DNA of 64,000 nt from Pseudomonas viridiflava (GTDB lineage: Bacteria > Pseudomonadota > Gammaproteobacteria > Pseudomonadales > Pseudomonadaceae). Shown here piece by piece: positions 34,324-43,315 of this stretch. The DNA is taken from NCBI RefSeq assembly GCF_900580865.1, contig NZ_UTBZ01000060.1, positions 248,001 to 312,000 on the forward strand, read 5' to 3'. The first letter of the stretch is position 1; each line of letters opens with the position of its first letter. The notes under the pieces are model-generated. The model searched no databases, was not told where the DNA came from, and worked only from the letters and a program-made list of their open reading frames with translations. The position numbers and the translations under genes are program-made.

Positions 34324-35655
34324 TCAGTCGGCCAGTTCAGCGCCGATGGTTTCGGTCGATTTTTTTTCGTTATTGAGCAGCACGTTGAGGACGATGGCGG
34401 TGATCGCGCCGAGGAAAATCCCGCTGTCGAGCACCAGTTTCAGGGTCGGGCCGACGTGTTCGAACAGCGCCGGAAAGGACATCGGCAGCACGCCGACACT
34501 CACTGAAACGGCGACGATGATGCCGTTGCGCGTCCCCTCGAATTGCACCCGCGACAGTTCCTGAATCCCCGCCACCGTGGTCATGCCGAACATCACGATC
34601 GCGCAGCCACCGAGCACTGGCGTCGGCACTGCGGCTATCAACGCGCCGAGTTTCGGGAACAAACCTATCAGCACCATGATTGCCCCGGCCGCAGCCACGA
34701 CGTAGCGGCTTTTAACGTTGGAAAGCGCGATCAAACCGGTGTTCTGGGTGAAGGCGTTGTAAGGGAAGCTGTTGAACAAGCCACCGAGCATGGTCGACAA
34801 GCCGTCGGCGCGAAACGCGTTGCCGAGGGTCTGTTGCGTGGTCGGTTTGCCGGTCAATTTGCCGATCGCCAGGCAGTTGCCGGTGGTCTCGGCCATGATC
34901 ACCAGCATCGCCAGGGTCATGATCAGAATCGGCACCGGCGCGAATTCCGGCGCGCCGAATGCCATCGGCGCGCTCAGCTCAAACCACGCCGCTTCGCTGA
35001 CCCGATTGAAGTGAGTCATGCCGCAAGCCGCTGCGATCAGACTGCCGACAAATAAGCCGATGAGTACGCTGAGGTTGCCGAGGAAGCCCTTGCATTTGGC
35101 GTAGATCACCAACGTCACGCTGACCGTGGCCAAACCCAGCAACAAGTTCGCCGGATTGCCGAAATCCGCCGAGTCGGGATTGCCACCGCCCAGCCAGACC
35201 GCCGCCGCCGGCATCAGCGAGATGCCGATAATGGTGATCAGACTGCCAATCACCACCGGTGGAAAAAACCGCAGCAAACGACTAAACACCGGTGCCAGGG
35301 CAATGGTGATAAAGCCTGCAGCAATCACCGCCCCGAAGATCTGGCTGAGTCCGAATTCCTTGCCGATCATGATCATTGGCGCCAAGGCAATGAACGAGCA
35401 GCCCTGAATCAGCGGCAGGCGCGCGCCGAATTTCCAGAAACCGAGAGTTTGAATCAGCGTCGCCACACCCGAGGTCAACAGGTTGGCGTTGATCAGCAGC
35501 ACAACCTGCGCCGAGGTCAGTCCCATCGCGCTGCCAAGAATCAGCGGCACCGCCACCGCTCCCGCGTACATCACCAAAACATGCTGCAAGCCAAACGTGA
35601 ACAACTGTCGCAGTGGCAAAACCTCGTCCACCGGATGAATGCGTTGAGTAGTCAT
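34324..35655 (-). CDS. NCS2 family nucleobase:cation symporter (xanthine/uracil type)
   Basis: A 443-residue inner-membrane permease with about fourteen membrane segments. The NAT signature is present in QNTGLIALSNVKSRYVV, and ETTGNCLAIGKLTGKP supplies the substrate-binding Glu region. The Q-N-T-G signature and similarity to UacT/XanQ-type proteins favour purine (xanthine or urate) over uracil transport. The ATG at 35655 has AGGAG eight bases upstream; the frame runs to 35700. It is the first gene of a permease-deaminase unit and diverges from a LysR gene. Confidence 0.92.
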   Translation of the reverse strand: MTTQRIHPVDEVLPLRQLFTFGLQHVLVMYAGAVAVPLILGSAMGLTSAQVVLLINANLLTSGVATLIQTLGFWKFGARLPLIQGCSFIALAPMIMIGKEFGLSQIFGAVIAAGFITIALAPVFSRLLRFFPPVVIGSLITIIGISLMPAAAVWLGGGNPDSADFGNPANLLLGLATVSVTLVIYAKCKGFLGNLSVLIGLFVGSLIAAACGMTHFNRVSEAAWFELSAPMAFGAPEFAPVPILIMTLAMLVIMAETTGNCLAIGKLTGKPTTQQTLGNAFRADGLSTMLGGLFNSFPYNAFTQNTGLIALSNVKSRYVVAAAGAIMVLIGLFPKLGALIAAVPTPVLGGCAIVMFGMTTVAGIQELSRVQFEGTRNGIIVAVSVSVGVLPMSFPALFEHVGPTLKLVLDSGIFLGAITAIVLNVLLNNEKKSTETIGAELAD

Positions 35656-35771
35656 TTCACACGCTCCTGAAGGTGCGGCATCTGTTGAGATCGCGGGCAT
35701 GCTCAGGGGCGCTTGAAAGTCAGATCCGCCCCGGAGATCGTTTGACGCGAGGGCATATTTAAACGTTTATT

Positions 35772-35810
35772 GCGATGAAACAAATTAGCAACCATCGCTT
35801 TTTTCGATGG
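35772..35810. promoter_or_regulatory. Repeated GCGATG/CATCGC half-sites
   Basis: The 214-base gap between the permease and lysR genes contains GCGATG (35772-35777), CATCGC (35793-35798) and CGATGG (35805-35810). GCGATG and CATCGC form a 6-N15-6 inverted repeat, and CCATCG with CGATGG (35792-35797 and 35805-35810) a 6-N7-6 one. This overlapping dyad set is a plausible operator for the LysR regulator. Confidence 0.4.
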
Positions 35811-35869
35811 CACAATCAGGCATTCGTTAGCCGCTCCAAACCTTTATTTTCGACCCGGGAGTCCACCGC

Positions 35870-36784
35870 TTGCGCTTCTCACTCGATCAACTGTTGATGT
35901 TCGTCCAAGTGGTCAAAAGCGGATCGTTTTCCGCCGCTGGGCGCAAACTGGGCAAGACTCAATCGACCATCAGCGCGGCGATTGCCAACCTCGAAACCGA
36001 CCTTGGCGTCGACCTGTTCGATCGCAGCAACCGTAGCCCTGCTCTCACCGCCAGCGGCCACAAATTGTTGGTGCAGGCCGAAGCCGTGCTCGAACGCTGC
36101 ATGACCTTCGAAGCCCACGCCGATTGCCTTTCGGACAACGTCGAAACCAGCCTGACGCTTGCCATTGAAACGCCGTACGGGCCAATCATGCCGGTGCTCA
36201 AAGCCTTCGAAGCCGCGTTCCCCTTTGTCGACCTGATCATCCGCCATCCGGTTTACGGCGACGTTAGCGAACTGGTCAGCAGCGGCGAAGCGGTACTCGG
36301 TGTGGCGTTCTCACAACCCGGCTACCCCAAGGAGCTGGCGTTCCAGCAACTGGGCAAACTGATCATGCTGCACGTCTGCCATCCCGAGCACCCATTGGCG
36401 CAACTCGATAACGTCACCTTCGACGACCTGCACGTCCATCGCCGCCTGGCCTTCAGCGCCCACGCAAGCAAACTGCCGAGCAGCGAATACCTGCGCTCGA
36501 CCCAGTTGTGGCAAGCGGAAAGCTATCTGGCGTTACTGGAAATGGTCCGCGCCGGGCTCGGCTGGGCCACCCTGCCCCGCCAGCTCATTCAGCGTGAATT
36601 GGCCAAGGGTGAACTGGTGGAACTGCAGCTCTCGGCGTATCCGCATACCGACTGGCAGATTGGTGTGGATTTGCTCTGGGCGCGGCAACGGCCGCTGGGC
36701 AAGGCGGAGCGGTGGCTGAAGGAGAGATTGCAGGGGAATAAGGTGTATGAACTGGATCGCAATGGGCAGATCACCACGCTTTGA
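35870..36784 (+). CDS. LysR family transcriptional regulator
   Basis: A 304-residue LysR regulator with an N-terminal winged helix-turn-helix (FVQVVKSGSFSAAGRKLGKTQSTI) and an effector domain. Translation must start at a TTG (35870), because it alone includes the first DNA-binding helix; GGGAG lies nine bases upstream, and the next Met (residue 10) would truncate the motif. It diverges from the purine permease gene and probably controls it and the deaminase. The C-terminal RWLKERLQGN ending is typical. A terminator lies 26 bases beyond its stop, shared with the convergent MFS gene. Confidence 0.9.
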   Translation: MRFSLDQLLMFVQVVKSGSFSAAGRKLGKTQSTISAAIANLETDLGVDLFDRSNRSPALTASGHKLLVQAEAVLERCMTFEAHADCLSDNVETSLTLAIETPYGPIMPVLKAFEAAFPFVDLIIRHPVYGDVSELVSSGEAVLGVAFSQPGYPKELAFQQLGKLIMLHVCHPEHPLAQLDNVTFDDLHVHRRLAFSAHASKLPSSEYLRSTQLWQAESYLALLEMVRAGLGWATLPRQLIQRELAKGELVELQLSAYPHTDWQIGVDLLWARQRPLGKAERWLKERLQGNKVYELDRNGQITTL

Positions 36785-36809
36785 TTAGGCTGTTCTCGGC
36801 GGTGAAAAA

Positions 36810-36831
36810 GAGGCCCGCCAAAGCGGGCCTC
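36810..36831 (-). terminator. Intrinsic terminator between convergent genes
   Basis: GAGGCCCGC (36810-36818), loop CAAA, GCGGGCCTC (36823-36831). Read on the minus strand it is followed by TTTTTC, which makes it a good terminator for the MFS gene at 36888. It could also work on the plus strand for the lysR gene. Confidence 0.85.
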
Positions 36832-36887
36832 GATCAAGGGCTTTTGTAACTACGCCAGCTCAGCTGTTTCAGGCTGACCGGAGCTTG

Positions 36888-38054
36888 TCACACCGTTGCC
36901 GCTTCAACCGTTCTGGAACGCCACGCAAACCCCAAAACCATCAGCAGTCCCAGGCCCGCCATTGCCGCGCCGGCCAGGGAGATCGCCGGATAACCCAGCC
37001 CGCTGCTGATCACCGCACCGCCCAGCGCTGCGCCAATCGCATTGCCGAAGTTGAAGGCGCCGATGTTCACCGCCGAGGCCAGATTGGGTGCGTCCTTCGC
37101 AGCTTCCATGACGCGCATCTGTAGTGGCGGCACCAGGGCGAAGCTGGCGATACCCCAGATCAGAATGGCCACGGCCGCCGGCAGCGGCCAGCGCATCAGT
37201 ACGGTGAACGCCAACAACACGACAATCAGTACGCTCAGCGAGACAATCAGGGTGCGATCGATCGAGCGGTCAGCGGCCTTGCCGCCCCACATGTTGCCCA
37301 GCGTCAAACCGACACCGTAAAGCATCAGCATGGCGGTGATGAAGGCGGTGGACGCATGGGTTTCGCTGCTGAGGATCGGCGCGATGTAGGTGAAGACGGT
37401 GAACATCGCGCTCGAGCCGACGACCGTCAGGGCCAGCGCGGCCAGCACGGGGCCGCGCCCCAATACTCGAATTTCCGCCATGACACCGACGCTTTGCGGC
37501 GCCCGCACGTTGGGCAAGGCGAACCACAACGCGGCCATGGTCACCACGCCGAGGCCAGTAATGCCCCAGAACGCGGTGCGCCAACCGAACAGTTCGCCAA
37601 ACCAGGCGGCCAGCGGCACGCCGCCGATGGTCGCCAGGGTCAAGCCCATGAACATCGCCGCAACCGCCCCGGCACGTTTTTCCGGGGCGACCAGGGTGGC
37701 GGCAACGACTGAGCCAACGCCAAAAAACGCACCGTGATTCAGTGAAGTCACGACCCTGGCGACCATGAGACTGTAGTAATCGGTGGCCAACGCTGACATC
37801 AGATTACCCACGGTGAAAATCGCCATGAGTCCGATCAGCAGATAACGCCGGGGAATCTTGCCGGTGGTCAGGGTCATCAGCGGTGCGCCGAGCAATACGC
37901 CGAGCGCATAAGCACTGACCAGCAAACCGGCAGCGGGAATGGAAACGCCCAGATCCGCAGCAATACCCGGCAACATGCCCATGGGGGCGAATTCTGTTAC
38001 GCCGATGCCGAAGGCACCGATGGCGAGTGCAACAAGTGGTGGATTGATACGCAT
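36888..38054 (-). CDS. MFS transporter (AraJ/chloramphenicol-efflux-like)
   Basis: A 388-residue inner-membrane carrier with twelve hydrophobic segments and a short C-terminal tail. The N-terminus (ALAIGAFGIGVTEFAPMGMLPGIA, interrupted by the conserved Glu of the T-E-F pattern) is typical of the DHA1 drug:proton antiporters AraJ, YdhP and CmlA. The start at 38054 has AAGGAG six bases upstream; the frame is open 350 bases further but overlaps the divergent lysR gene. The neighbouring lysR gene and an inverted repeat in the shared promoter suggest local control. Substrate unknown. Confidence 0.9.
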   Translation of the reverse strand: MRINPPLVALAIGAFGIGVTEFAPMGMLPGIAADLGVSIPAAGLLVSAYALGVLLGAPLMTLTTGKIPRRYLLIGLMAIFTVGNLMSALATDYYSLMVARVVTSLNHGAFFGVGSVVAATLVAPEKRAGAVAAMFMGLTLATIGGVPLAAWFGELFGWRTAFWGITGLGVVTMAALWFALPNVRAPQSVGVMAEIRVLGRGPVLAALALTVVGSSAMFTVFTYIAPILSSETHASTAFITAMLMLYGVGLTLGNMWGGKAADRSIDRTLIVSLSVLIVVLLAFTVLMRWPLPAAVAILIWGIASFALVPPLQMRVMEAAKDAPNLASAVNIGAFNFGNAIGAALGGAVISSGLGYPAISLAGAAMAGLGLLMVLGFAWRSRTVEAATV

Positions 38055-38065
38055 GGAAAACTCCT

Positions 38066-38112
38066 TATCTATGCCGCCAATGCTACGATCCCGTGTTTTC
38101 AGGCGGTAGATA
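38066..38112. promoter_or_regulatory. Inverted repeat between divergent MFS and lysR genes
   Basis: TATCTA (38066-38071) with CCGCC (38074-38078) is mirrored by GGCGG (38102-38106) with TAGATA (38107-38112): eleven complementary bases with a two-base offset in one arm and about 23 bases between. It sits in the 94-base divergent gap, where a LysR operator is expected. Confidence 0.5.
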
Positions 38113-38148
38113 GTATTTTTGGCAATCACCTTTGCGTAGGAGGCACAA

Positions 38149-39054
38149 GTGGATTTCAACGGCAGGTCAGGTGAAATGAGCGTGTTCACCACCGTGGCGC
38201 AGGAAGGCAGCCTGTCGGCCGCCGCACGTGCGCTGGGCCTGACACCCTCGGCCGTCAGTCGGATCATCGCGCGCACCGAGCAACGTCTTGGCACCCGCCT
38301 GCTATTGCGCACCACCCGAGCGATCACCTTCACGGCCGAGGGCGAAGCGTTCCTGCGCGGCGCCCGACGTATCCTCGCCGACATGGACGAGGTCGAAGAA
38401 GCCATCGCCGATCAGGGCGTACCCAGAGGACGATTGCGGGTCAGTGCAGCTCTTGGCCATGGACGCTTGGCCATCGTTCCCTTGGTCGCAGCCTTCAGCG
38501 TCCGCTACCCGAACATCGTCGTCGACCTCACCCTCGGCGACGAAGTGGTCGACATTCTCGGCGGGCAAGCCGACGTCGCGGTGCGCTTCGGCCATCTGCC
38601 CGATAGTCCGCTGACCGCACGCAGGATCGGCACTACCGGCCAGGTCGTGGTGGCATCGCCCGAGTATCTGCAGCGCCACGGCGTCCCGCAGGAACCGGAA
38701 GACCTGCTCCAGCACAACTGCCTGCGCTTCAATTTCAAGCGTGCCGAACCCAACTGGCCATTTATCCGCGATGGCAAAGCGTTTGCCCTGAAGGTCAGCG
38801 GCAACATCGAATGCAGCAGTGGTGAAGCGCTGGCACAATTCGCGCGAGTAGGTGCCGGCATTGCCCGTATCGGTGCGTTCAGCGTGAATGAGGATCTGCA
38901 ACGCGGCGACCTGATTGCGCTGCTGGAAGACTGGAACCCCGGGGACCAGGAACCGATTCATGCGGTGTTCGTCGGCGGCGCGGCGATGCCGGCGCGGGTA
39001 CGATTGTTCGTCGACTTCTTGCTGGAGCATCACCGGATGTCATCGCAGGTATAA
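38149..39054 (+). CDS. LysR family transcriptional regulator
   Basis: A 301-residue LysR regulator, helix-turn-helix at about residues 10-65 (FTTVAQEGSLSAAARALGLTPS and AVSRIIARTEQRLG), then an effector domain. It starts with GTG (38149), preceded by AGGAGG; the first ATG (residue 10) would clip the domain. The IARTEQRLGTRLLLRTTR phrase is typical of the CrgA/DhpR-like LysR subgroup that controls divergent efflux carriers. It diverges from the MFS gene at 36888-38054. Confidence 0.92.
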   Translation: MDFNGRSGEMSVFTTVAQEGSLSAAARALGLTPSAVSRIIARTEQRLGTRLLLRTTRAITFTAEGEAFLRGARRILADMDEVEEAIADQGVPRGRLRVSAALGHGRLAIVPLVAAFSVRYPNIVVDLTLGDEVVDILGGQADVAVRFGHLPDSPLTARRIGTTGQVVVASPEYLQRHGVPQEPEDLLQHNCLRFNFKRAEPNWPFIRDGKAFALKVSGNIECSSGEALAQFARVGAGIARIGAFSVNEDLQRGDLIALLEDWNPGDQEPIHAVFVGGAAMPARVRLFVDFLLEHHRMSSQV

Positions 39055-39099
39055 GCTGATATTTCCGCAGTTGTATTGCGGATAATTCCGAGCGTGCGA

Positions 39100-40395
39100 A
39101 TGACATCCCAAACACAAGGTGCGGAGCAAGGAAGCCACCCATTGAGTACATTTCGAAAGTATCTTTGCCTGGACTTGTTACTTTGGATCTACCTCGGTTG
39201 CTGGAATACCACGCTACCGCTGATCATCGTGCAGCGAGGAAGCCTGCTGGAGCTGGCTGCATACGAAACAGCGCTCGCGCTCGCAGCGATCATTTCAATG
39301 TTGTGTCTGGCGCCGCGTGTTGAGTCGATGCGCCGCAGTTCGGCGCTTAAGGTCGGCTGTTTTGCGATCTTGATGGCCAGCGTGTTGCGCTACTTCTTTG
39401 CCGCAAACTGGTATTCGCTTGATGCGCTGATATTGATCGATGTCATCGCTGCATCAGCATTTGGAGTGATCCAGCCTCTCTTGGGTATCTATCCTGCGGA
39501 AACCGTTGATAAACATCGTACGGACGCTGCATTTCGCGTCCGACGCATCGTTGTTACTGTCGGCCGGGTTGCTGGGCCTTTGTTGGCGGGTATTGTGATT
39601 ACGGTTTCTTCACTGGAAATCTCGCTGCTATTTGTGTCGATAGTGGGATTCGTCATAGTGGTTTTGGCCATGGCGTTACCGGTTAGCGCAGCCCCTGCCC
39701 TACCACGCAGAAAATCATCAGCCGATCTTGTCAATGACATGCTTTTGGGGCTCAAACTCAAATGCGTCCTACCGCCAGAACAATTTTTGACCTTTTCCGG
39801 ATTACTACTGGGTCTGGCCGTAACAGCGACCGTACCGATGCTGGTTCCAACGCTCATACACACTCGCGGTCTAGCTGAAGGTAGCGTGGGTTTGTTCAAT
39901 GCGGTGTTCGCTGCTGGAGCCGTTGCAGGTTTGTTCTTTTTAAGCCCGCTGATTAGCAAAAAGGAAAATCAGCGCAACAAGTATCTTGGATGTTGGGCCC
40001 TATTAACGTTTGCACTCTGTGCAGCGACACAAGCCGACGAAATCTGGCAGTTGAGTACTTGCCTGTTTTTCGCCGGGGCGACTAGCGCTTGCATCACTAT
40101 GATCGGAATGGACAAGAGGGTCATGTCGATCCCCTCCGGCGTACGCGTGCGACTGATGGCATCGACATTAGTGATCAGTCAGCTAGGCGGCTCGGTGTCA
40201 TTCCTGATGACGGGCGCCATCATGTCCAAATCCGGCGCAAGCAGTTTGATGTGGCTTTATCTCGGGGTATTTCTGGTTATCGTCATATATTCCATGCGAT
40301 CAAAAAAGATCTGGCACTTCCTGGAAGATGACGCTGAGTCCGAGCGGTATTACGCAAAAAACCATCCGAAACTGGCGGCAGTCATGAGTCGATGA
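39100..40395 (+). CDS. MFS transporter of unknown substrate
   Basis: A 431-residue membrane protein with about twelve hydrophobic segments and a hydrophilic C-terminal tail (WHFLEDDAESERYYAKNHPK). Its codon use looks less GC-biased than that of the genes to its left, and motif A is barely recognisable (RVESMRRSSALKVG). I prefer the ATG at 39100 over the TTG at 39076; neither has a strong ribosome site. It resembles distant MFS proteins found near secondary-metabolite or peptide genes, but no such genes are seen here. The AraC gene begins 67 bases downstream on the same strand. Confidence 0.8.
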   Translation: MTSQTQGAEQGSHPLSTFRKYLCLDLLLWIYLGCWNTTLPLIIVQRGSLLELAAYETALALAAIISMLCLAPRVESMRRSSALKVGCFAILMASVLRYFFAANWYSLDALILIDVIAASAFGVIQPLLGIYPAETVDKHRTDAAFRVRRIVVTVGRVAGPLLAGIVITVSSLEISLLFVSIVGFVIVVLAMALPVSAAPALPRRKSSADLVNDMLLGLKLKCVLPPEQFLTFSGLLLGLAVTATVPMLVPTLIHTRGLAEGSVGLFNAVFAAGAVAGLFFLSPLISKKENQRNKYLGCWALLTFALCAATQADEIWQLSTCLFFAGATSACITMIGMDKRVMSIPSGVRVRLMASTLVISQLGGSVSFLMTGAIMSKSGASSLMWLYLGVFLVIVIYSMRSKKIWHFLEDDAESERYYAKNHPKLAAVMSR

Positions 40396-40462
40396 AATGT
40401 CTCCTGAGAATGTGCCCGAGATGCCGGGACGACGCGATCACCCATATTGGAGAGGTACATTC

Positions 40463-41287
40463 ATGGATCAGAAAAATGGCCAACGTGCCAACGCCGACTG
40501 GGTCATCCGCAGTGTTCAACCTGGAGGCATCGAGCGTATCGAAGCGTGGTTCGGCAGCCACGGCTACGATCCTCATCGACACGACACCTACTCGATCGGA
40601 CGTACGTTGGCGGGCGTCCAGAGCTTTCACTACGTGGGCTCGTTGCGCCACGGTATCCCCGGCAACACGCTGGTTCTTCACCCCGACGAACTCCACGATG
40701 GCATGGCCGGCACCGACGCAGGCTTTCGTTATCGAATGGCCTACGTTGATCCGGCATTAATCCAGAACGTTTTGGGCGGAGAACCCCTGCCTTTTATCGC
40801 AGGGGGATTGTCGAGCGATCCGCGCCTGTTCCATGCCAGTGAAGCATTCGTGCAAGCGGTGGATTATCCACTGGAAACACTGGAGGAACAGGACGCGCTG
40901 TATGACTTGGCGATGGCGTTGCGTGCCGTCGGGGGCAAGCCGCGCGGGCGCAAGCGTCTGGATTACCGCGCAGCCGAGCGCGCCAGAGCATTCATCCTGG
41001 AACATCTGCACACCTGCATTTCGCTGGAGATGCTGGAACATGCCAGTGGGCGCGAACGCTGGAGCCTGTCACGCGACTTCAGAACACTTTACGGTACGAG
41101 CCCTTACCGATTTGTCACCCTGCGTCGTCTGGATCGGTTCCGCGCATTGGTGCTTGAAGGTTTCACCTTGGTGGATGCGGCCCTTGTCGCGGGTTTCCAT
41201 GATCAAAGTCATATGTCGCGACACTTCAGCCGCTGTTACGGAGTTCCGCCAATGCGCTGGCTGGAACGATTGCGGGCCGCACGCTGA
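40463..41287 (+). CDS. AraC family transcriptional regulator
   Basis: A 274-residue regulator with an N-terminal cupin-like sensor domain (HGYDPHRHDTYSIGRTLAGVQSF, then PGNTLVLHPDELHDG) and a C-terminal double helix-turn-helix (about 175-270: SLEMLEHASGRERWSLSRDFR and DAALVAGFHDQSHMSRHFSRCYGVPP). The frame begins at 40397, but the ATG at 40463 has GGAGAGG seven bases upstream and is chosen. It is probably co-transcribed with the preceding MFS gene and may control it. Ligand unknown. Confidence 0.9.
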   Translation: MDQKNGQRANADWVIRSVQPGGIERIEAWFGSHGYDPHRHDTYSIGRTLAGVQSFHYVGSLRHGIPGNTLVLHPDELHDGMAGTDAGFRYRMAYVDPALIQNVLGGEPLPFIAGGLSSDPRLFHASEAFVQAVDYPLETLEEQDALYDLAMALRAVGGKPRGRKRLDYRAAERARAFILEHLHTCISLEMLEHASGRERWSLSRDFRTLYGTSPYRFVTLRRLDRFRALVLEGFTLVDAALVAGFHDQSHMSRHFSRCYGVPPMRWLERLRAAR

Positions 41288-41359
41288 CTTGCAGGATCGT
41301 ACAAGAGCGCCCTGCTCCATGCTTTATAGGATGGCGACTTCGATCACAGAGGATCCGTC

Positions 41360-41746
41360 ATGTCAAAGCTCCGTCATCAACAATCATCAGTTCCTGTAAA
41401 CCTGGCACGTAAAGCGTCGCTCATCGACCAGCAATGGAGTCCCAGGGTTGTTGCAGAGATGAATGACTACCAGTTCAAGGTTGTGCGAATCGAAGGCGAA
41501 TTCATCTGGCACTCACATCCTGAGACCGACGAAGCATTTCTTGTCCTGGAGGGCACCTTGCGCATCGACCTGCCGGATGGCTGCGTCTATGTGAGCCCGG
41601 GTGAACTGTATGTAGTACCCCGCGGCGTTGAACATCGGACGGCTGCTGAAGGTGAAGCAAAACTGATGATGATCGAGCCACGAGGTATTTTGAACACCGG
41701 GCATGAAGATGGCGAAAGAACGGCTTTGAACGACGTCTGGATATAA
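41360..41746 (+). CDS. Cupin domain protein
   Basis: A 128-residue single-domain cupin. Motif 1 is seen in FIWHSHPETDEAFLVLEG, with His, His and Glu metal ligands, and motif 2 in PGELYVVPRGVEHRTAA with the last histidine. This resembles the mannose-6-phosphate isomerase-like small cupins often found beside regulators. Function unknown. It follows the AraC gene by 72 bases on the same strand. The ATG is preceded by GAGGATCCGTC. Confidence 0.85.
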   Translation: MSKLRHQQSSVPVNLARKASLIDQQWSPRVVAEMNDYQFKVVRIEGEFIWHSHPETDEAFLVLEGTLRIDLPDGCVYVSPGELYVVPRGVEHRTAAEGEAKLMMIEPRGILNTGHEDGERTALNDVWI

Positions 41747-41817
41747 TCCAACACCATCCCGTGCGATGTCTGCGCTGAGTTGGAAGATGAATTCACGGTT
41801 TTGCGGGAGAAGTGACA

Positions 41818-42039
41818 GTGCTATCCGATCCAGAGGCGCGCGTAGCGCTTAAAGAACTGATTGAAAAATACCTCAAGGGAAGAGATCCCGATTACGACCG
41901 TCTGATCGAAATTGTTCAGGATCCTTCGCGGCAAGTTCCGATCAGGGGTGTGCTTGAGGGCATGAGACGCTACAACAAGGTCCAGTACACGCAGCAGGAC
42001 ATAGGGCTGATCGACGACCTTTTGTACATGTATGGCTGA
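41818..42039 (+). CDS. Small hypothetical protein
   Basis: A 73-residue acidic, helix-rich protein (LKELIEKYLKGRDPDYDRLIEIVQD and a GLIDDLLYMYG ending). It begins with GTG at 41818, eight bases after GGGAG; an in-frame GTG two codons earlier is too close to that site. No domain is recognised. It lies between the cupin and GNAT genes, in a stretch of small genes that looks less GC-rich. It could be an immunity-type or other accessory protein, but nothing in the sequence shows this. Confidence 0.5.
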   Translation: MLSDPEARVALKELIEKYLKGRDPDYDRLIEIVQDPSRQVPIRGVLEGMRRYNKVQYTQQDIGLIDDLLYMYG

Positions 42040-42135
42040 GACAGTACGTTCTGGTTGCGGGCATGGGCCGGCGTGACTGGTTATGCCACTCACGCTCTCT
42101 ATAATGAGTCACCGGCCATGCCTGGAGCGCTTGTT

Positions 42136-42654
42136 ATGTCACCTTCCCCTGATCAAAAATCTGCTGTCGTTTTACGCCGTGCTTCAACCTGCGATCTAGA
42201 AGATCTGATAGCCATTCGGATTGAGGCCATGCGCGAAAGCCTGGAGCGGCTTGGGCGATTTGATCCTGATCGCGCGCGCGAACGGTTTCATAGTGGTTTC
42301 GACGCTAGCAGCACGCGCCGCATAGAAGTATCAGGCGATATGGTCGGTTTTGTCGTTCTCAAAGACCATCAGAGCGAGCTTCTGCTCGACCACTTGTATG
42401 TGATACCTAGCGCTCAAGGAGCAGGGATAGGCACCGAAGTCCTCACTCGGATTTTCAGAGAGGCGGATGAGATCGGACGCCCTATTAAAGTTGGCGCTCT
42501 CAAAGAAAGCGCTTCAAATCGCTTTTATATCCGCCATGGTTTCGTATTTGTCGAAAGCGGTGAATTTGATAATTATTATGTCCGCGCCAACAGCAATACC
42601 GTTCGTTTGGGCGACAGGCGGGATGCCCGTACAGATACTTTCGGGAGTGATTAA
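42136..42654 (+). CDS. GNAT family N-acetyltransferase
   Basis: A 172-residue GNAT protein. The acetyl-CoA loop is VIPSAQGAGIGTEVL (the Q-x-x-G-x-G pattern), followed by ESASNRFYIRHGFVFVESGEF, the usual N-x-x-A/F-x-x-x-Y-x-x-x-GF motif B. The ATG at 42136 (GGAG eight bases upstream) is chosen over the longer frame from 42055. The stop overlaps the next gene's start (TAATG), so it is translationally coupled to the second cupin. Substrate unknown. Confidence 0.87.
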   Translation: MSPSPDQKSAVVLRRASTCDLEDLIAIRIEAMRESLERLGRFDPDRARERFHSGFDASSTRRIEVSGDMVGFVVLKDHQSELLLDHLYVIPSAQGAGIGTEVLTRIFREADEIGRPIKVGALKESASNRFYIRHGFVFVESGEFDNYYVRANSNTVRLGDRRDARTDTFGSD

Positions 42655-43157
42655 TGAGCAATGACCCCTGTGCTTTAGCTGCGCGCATGATTCGCAATTT
42701 CAATGATGTGCCGCTGCAATACGAGCGCCGCGACCCTCTTTACGAGAGCCATGGCGCGCGCCTCGGCACTGACACCGTCGCGCAGAAACTCGGTGCGTCG
42801 GTGGACATCGTCGCGCCAGGCAAGCGTTCTTGTCCCTACCACTTTCATTATGCTCAGGAAGAGATGTTCGTCATCCTGGAAGGGTTTGGCACCCTGCGCG
42901 TGGCGGGTGAAATGTTGCCGATTCGAAGCGGCGACGTCATCTTCATTCCGGCCGGCCCCGAATATCCGCATCAGATCATCAACACCTCGGATGCACCGCT
43001 GAAGTATCTGTCCGTTGGCACCCGAGAAACCCCCGAAGTCTGCCAATACCCGGACTCCGGCAAGTATCAGGCGATGGTCACAATCAATGGAGCGCGCGCG
43101 TTCACCGCTGTGCAGCGGCCCGGGACTACGCTTGATTATTGGGACGACGAACCATGA
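42654..43157 (+). CDS. Cupin domain protein
   Basis: A 167-residue cupin. Motif 1 lies in CPYHFHYAQEEMFVILEG (His, His, Glu) and motif 2 in RSGDVIFIPAGPEYPHQIIN (His). The VDIVAPGKRS lead-in resembles proteins annotated as cupin or auxin-binding-like. The start overlaps the GNAT stop by one base, and a GGGAG ribosome site lies inside the GNAT end. The pair could modify or sense one small molecule, but the substrate is not known. Confidence 0.87.
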   Translation: MSNDPCALAARMIRNFNDVPLQYERRDPLYESHGARLGTDTVAQKLGASVDIVAPGKRSCPYHFHYAQEEMFVILEGFGTLRVAGEMLPIRSGDVIFIPAGPEYPHQIINTSDAPLKYLSVGTRETPEVCQYPDSGKYQAMVTINGARAFTAVQRPGTTLDYWDDEP

Positions 43158-43315
43158 GGGCGCCGTGTTGATGAAGCCTGCCAGAGAAATGAATCAGGGA
43201 CGTCTAGTGACACTACATCTGGTTGGAGCGGTCATTTGCTTTTGCCTATCCAACGTTTTGTATAACCTCGGGAAATTCGTTTCGAACCCCGCGTTGCGAT
43301 ATCCAGGATCCCGTT

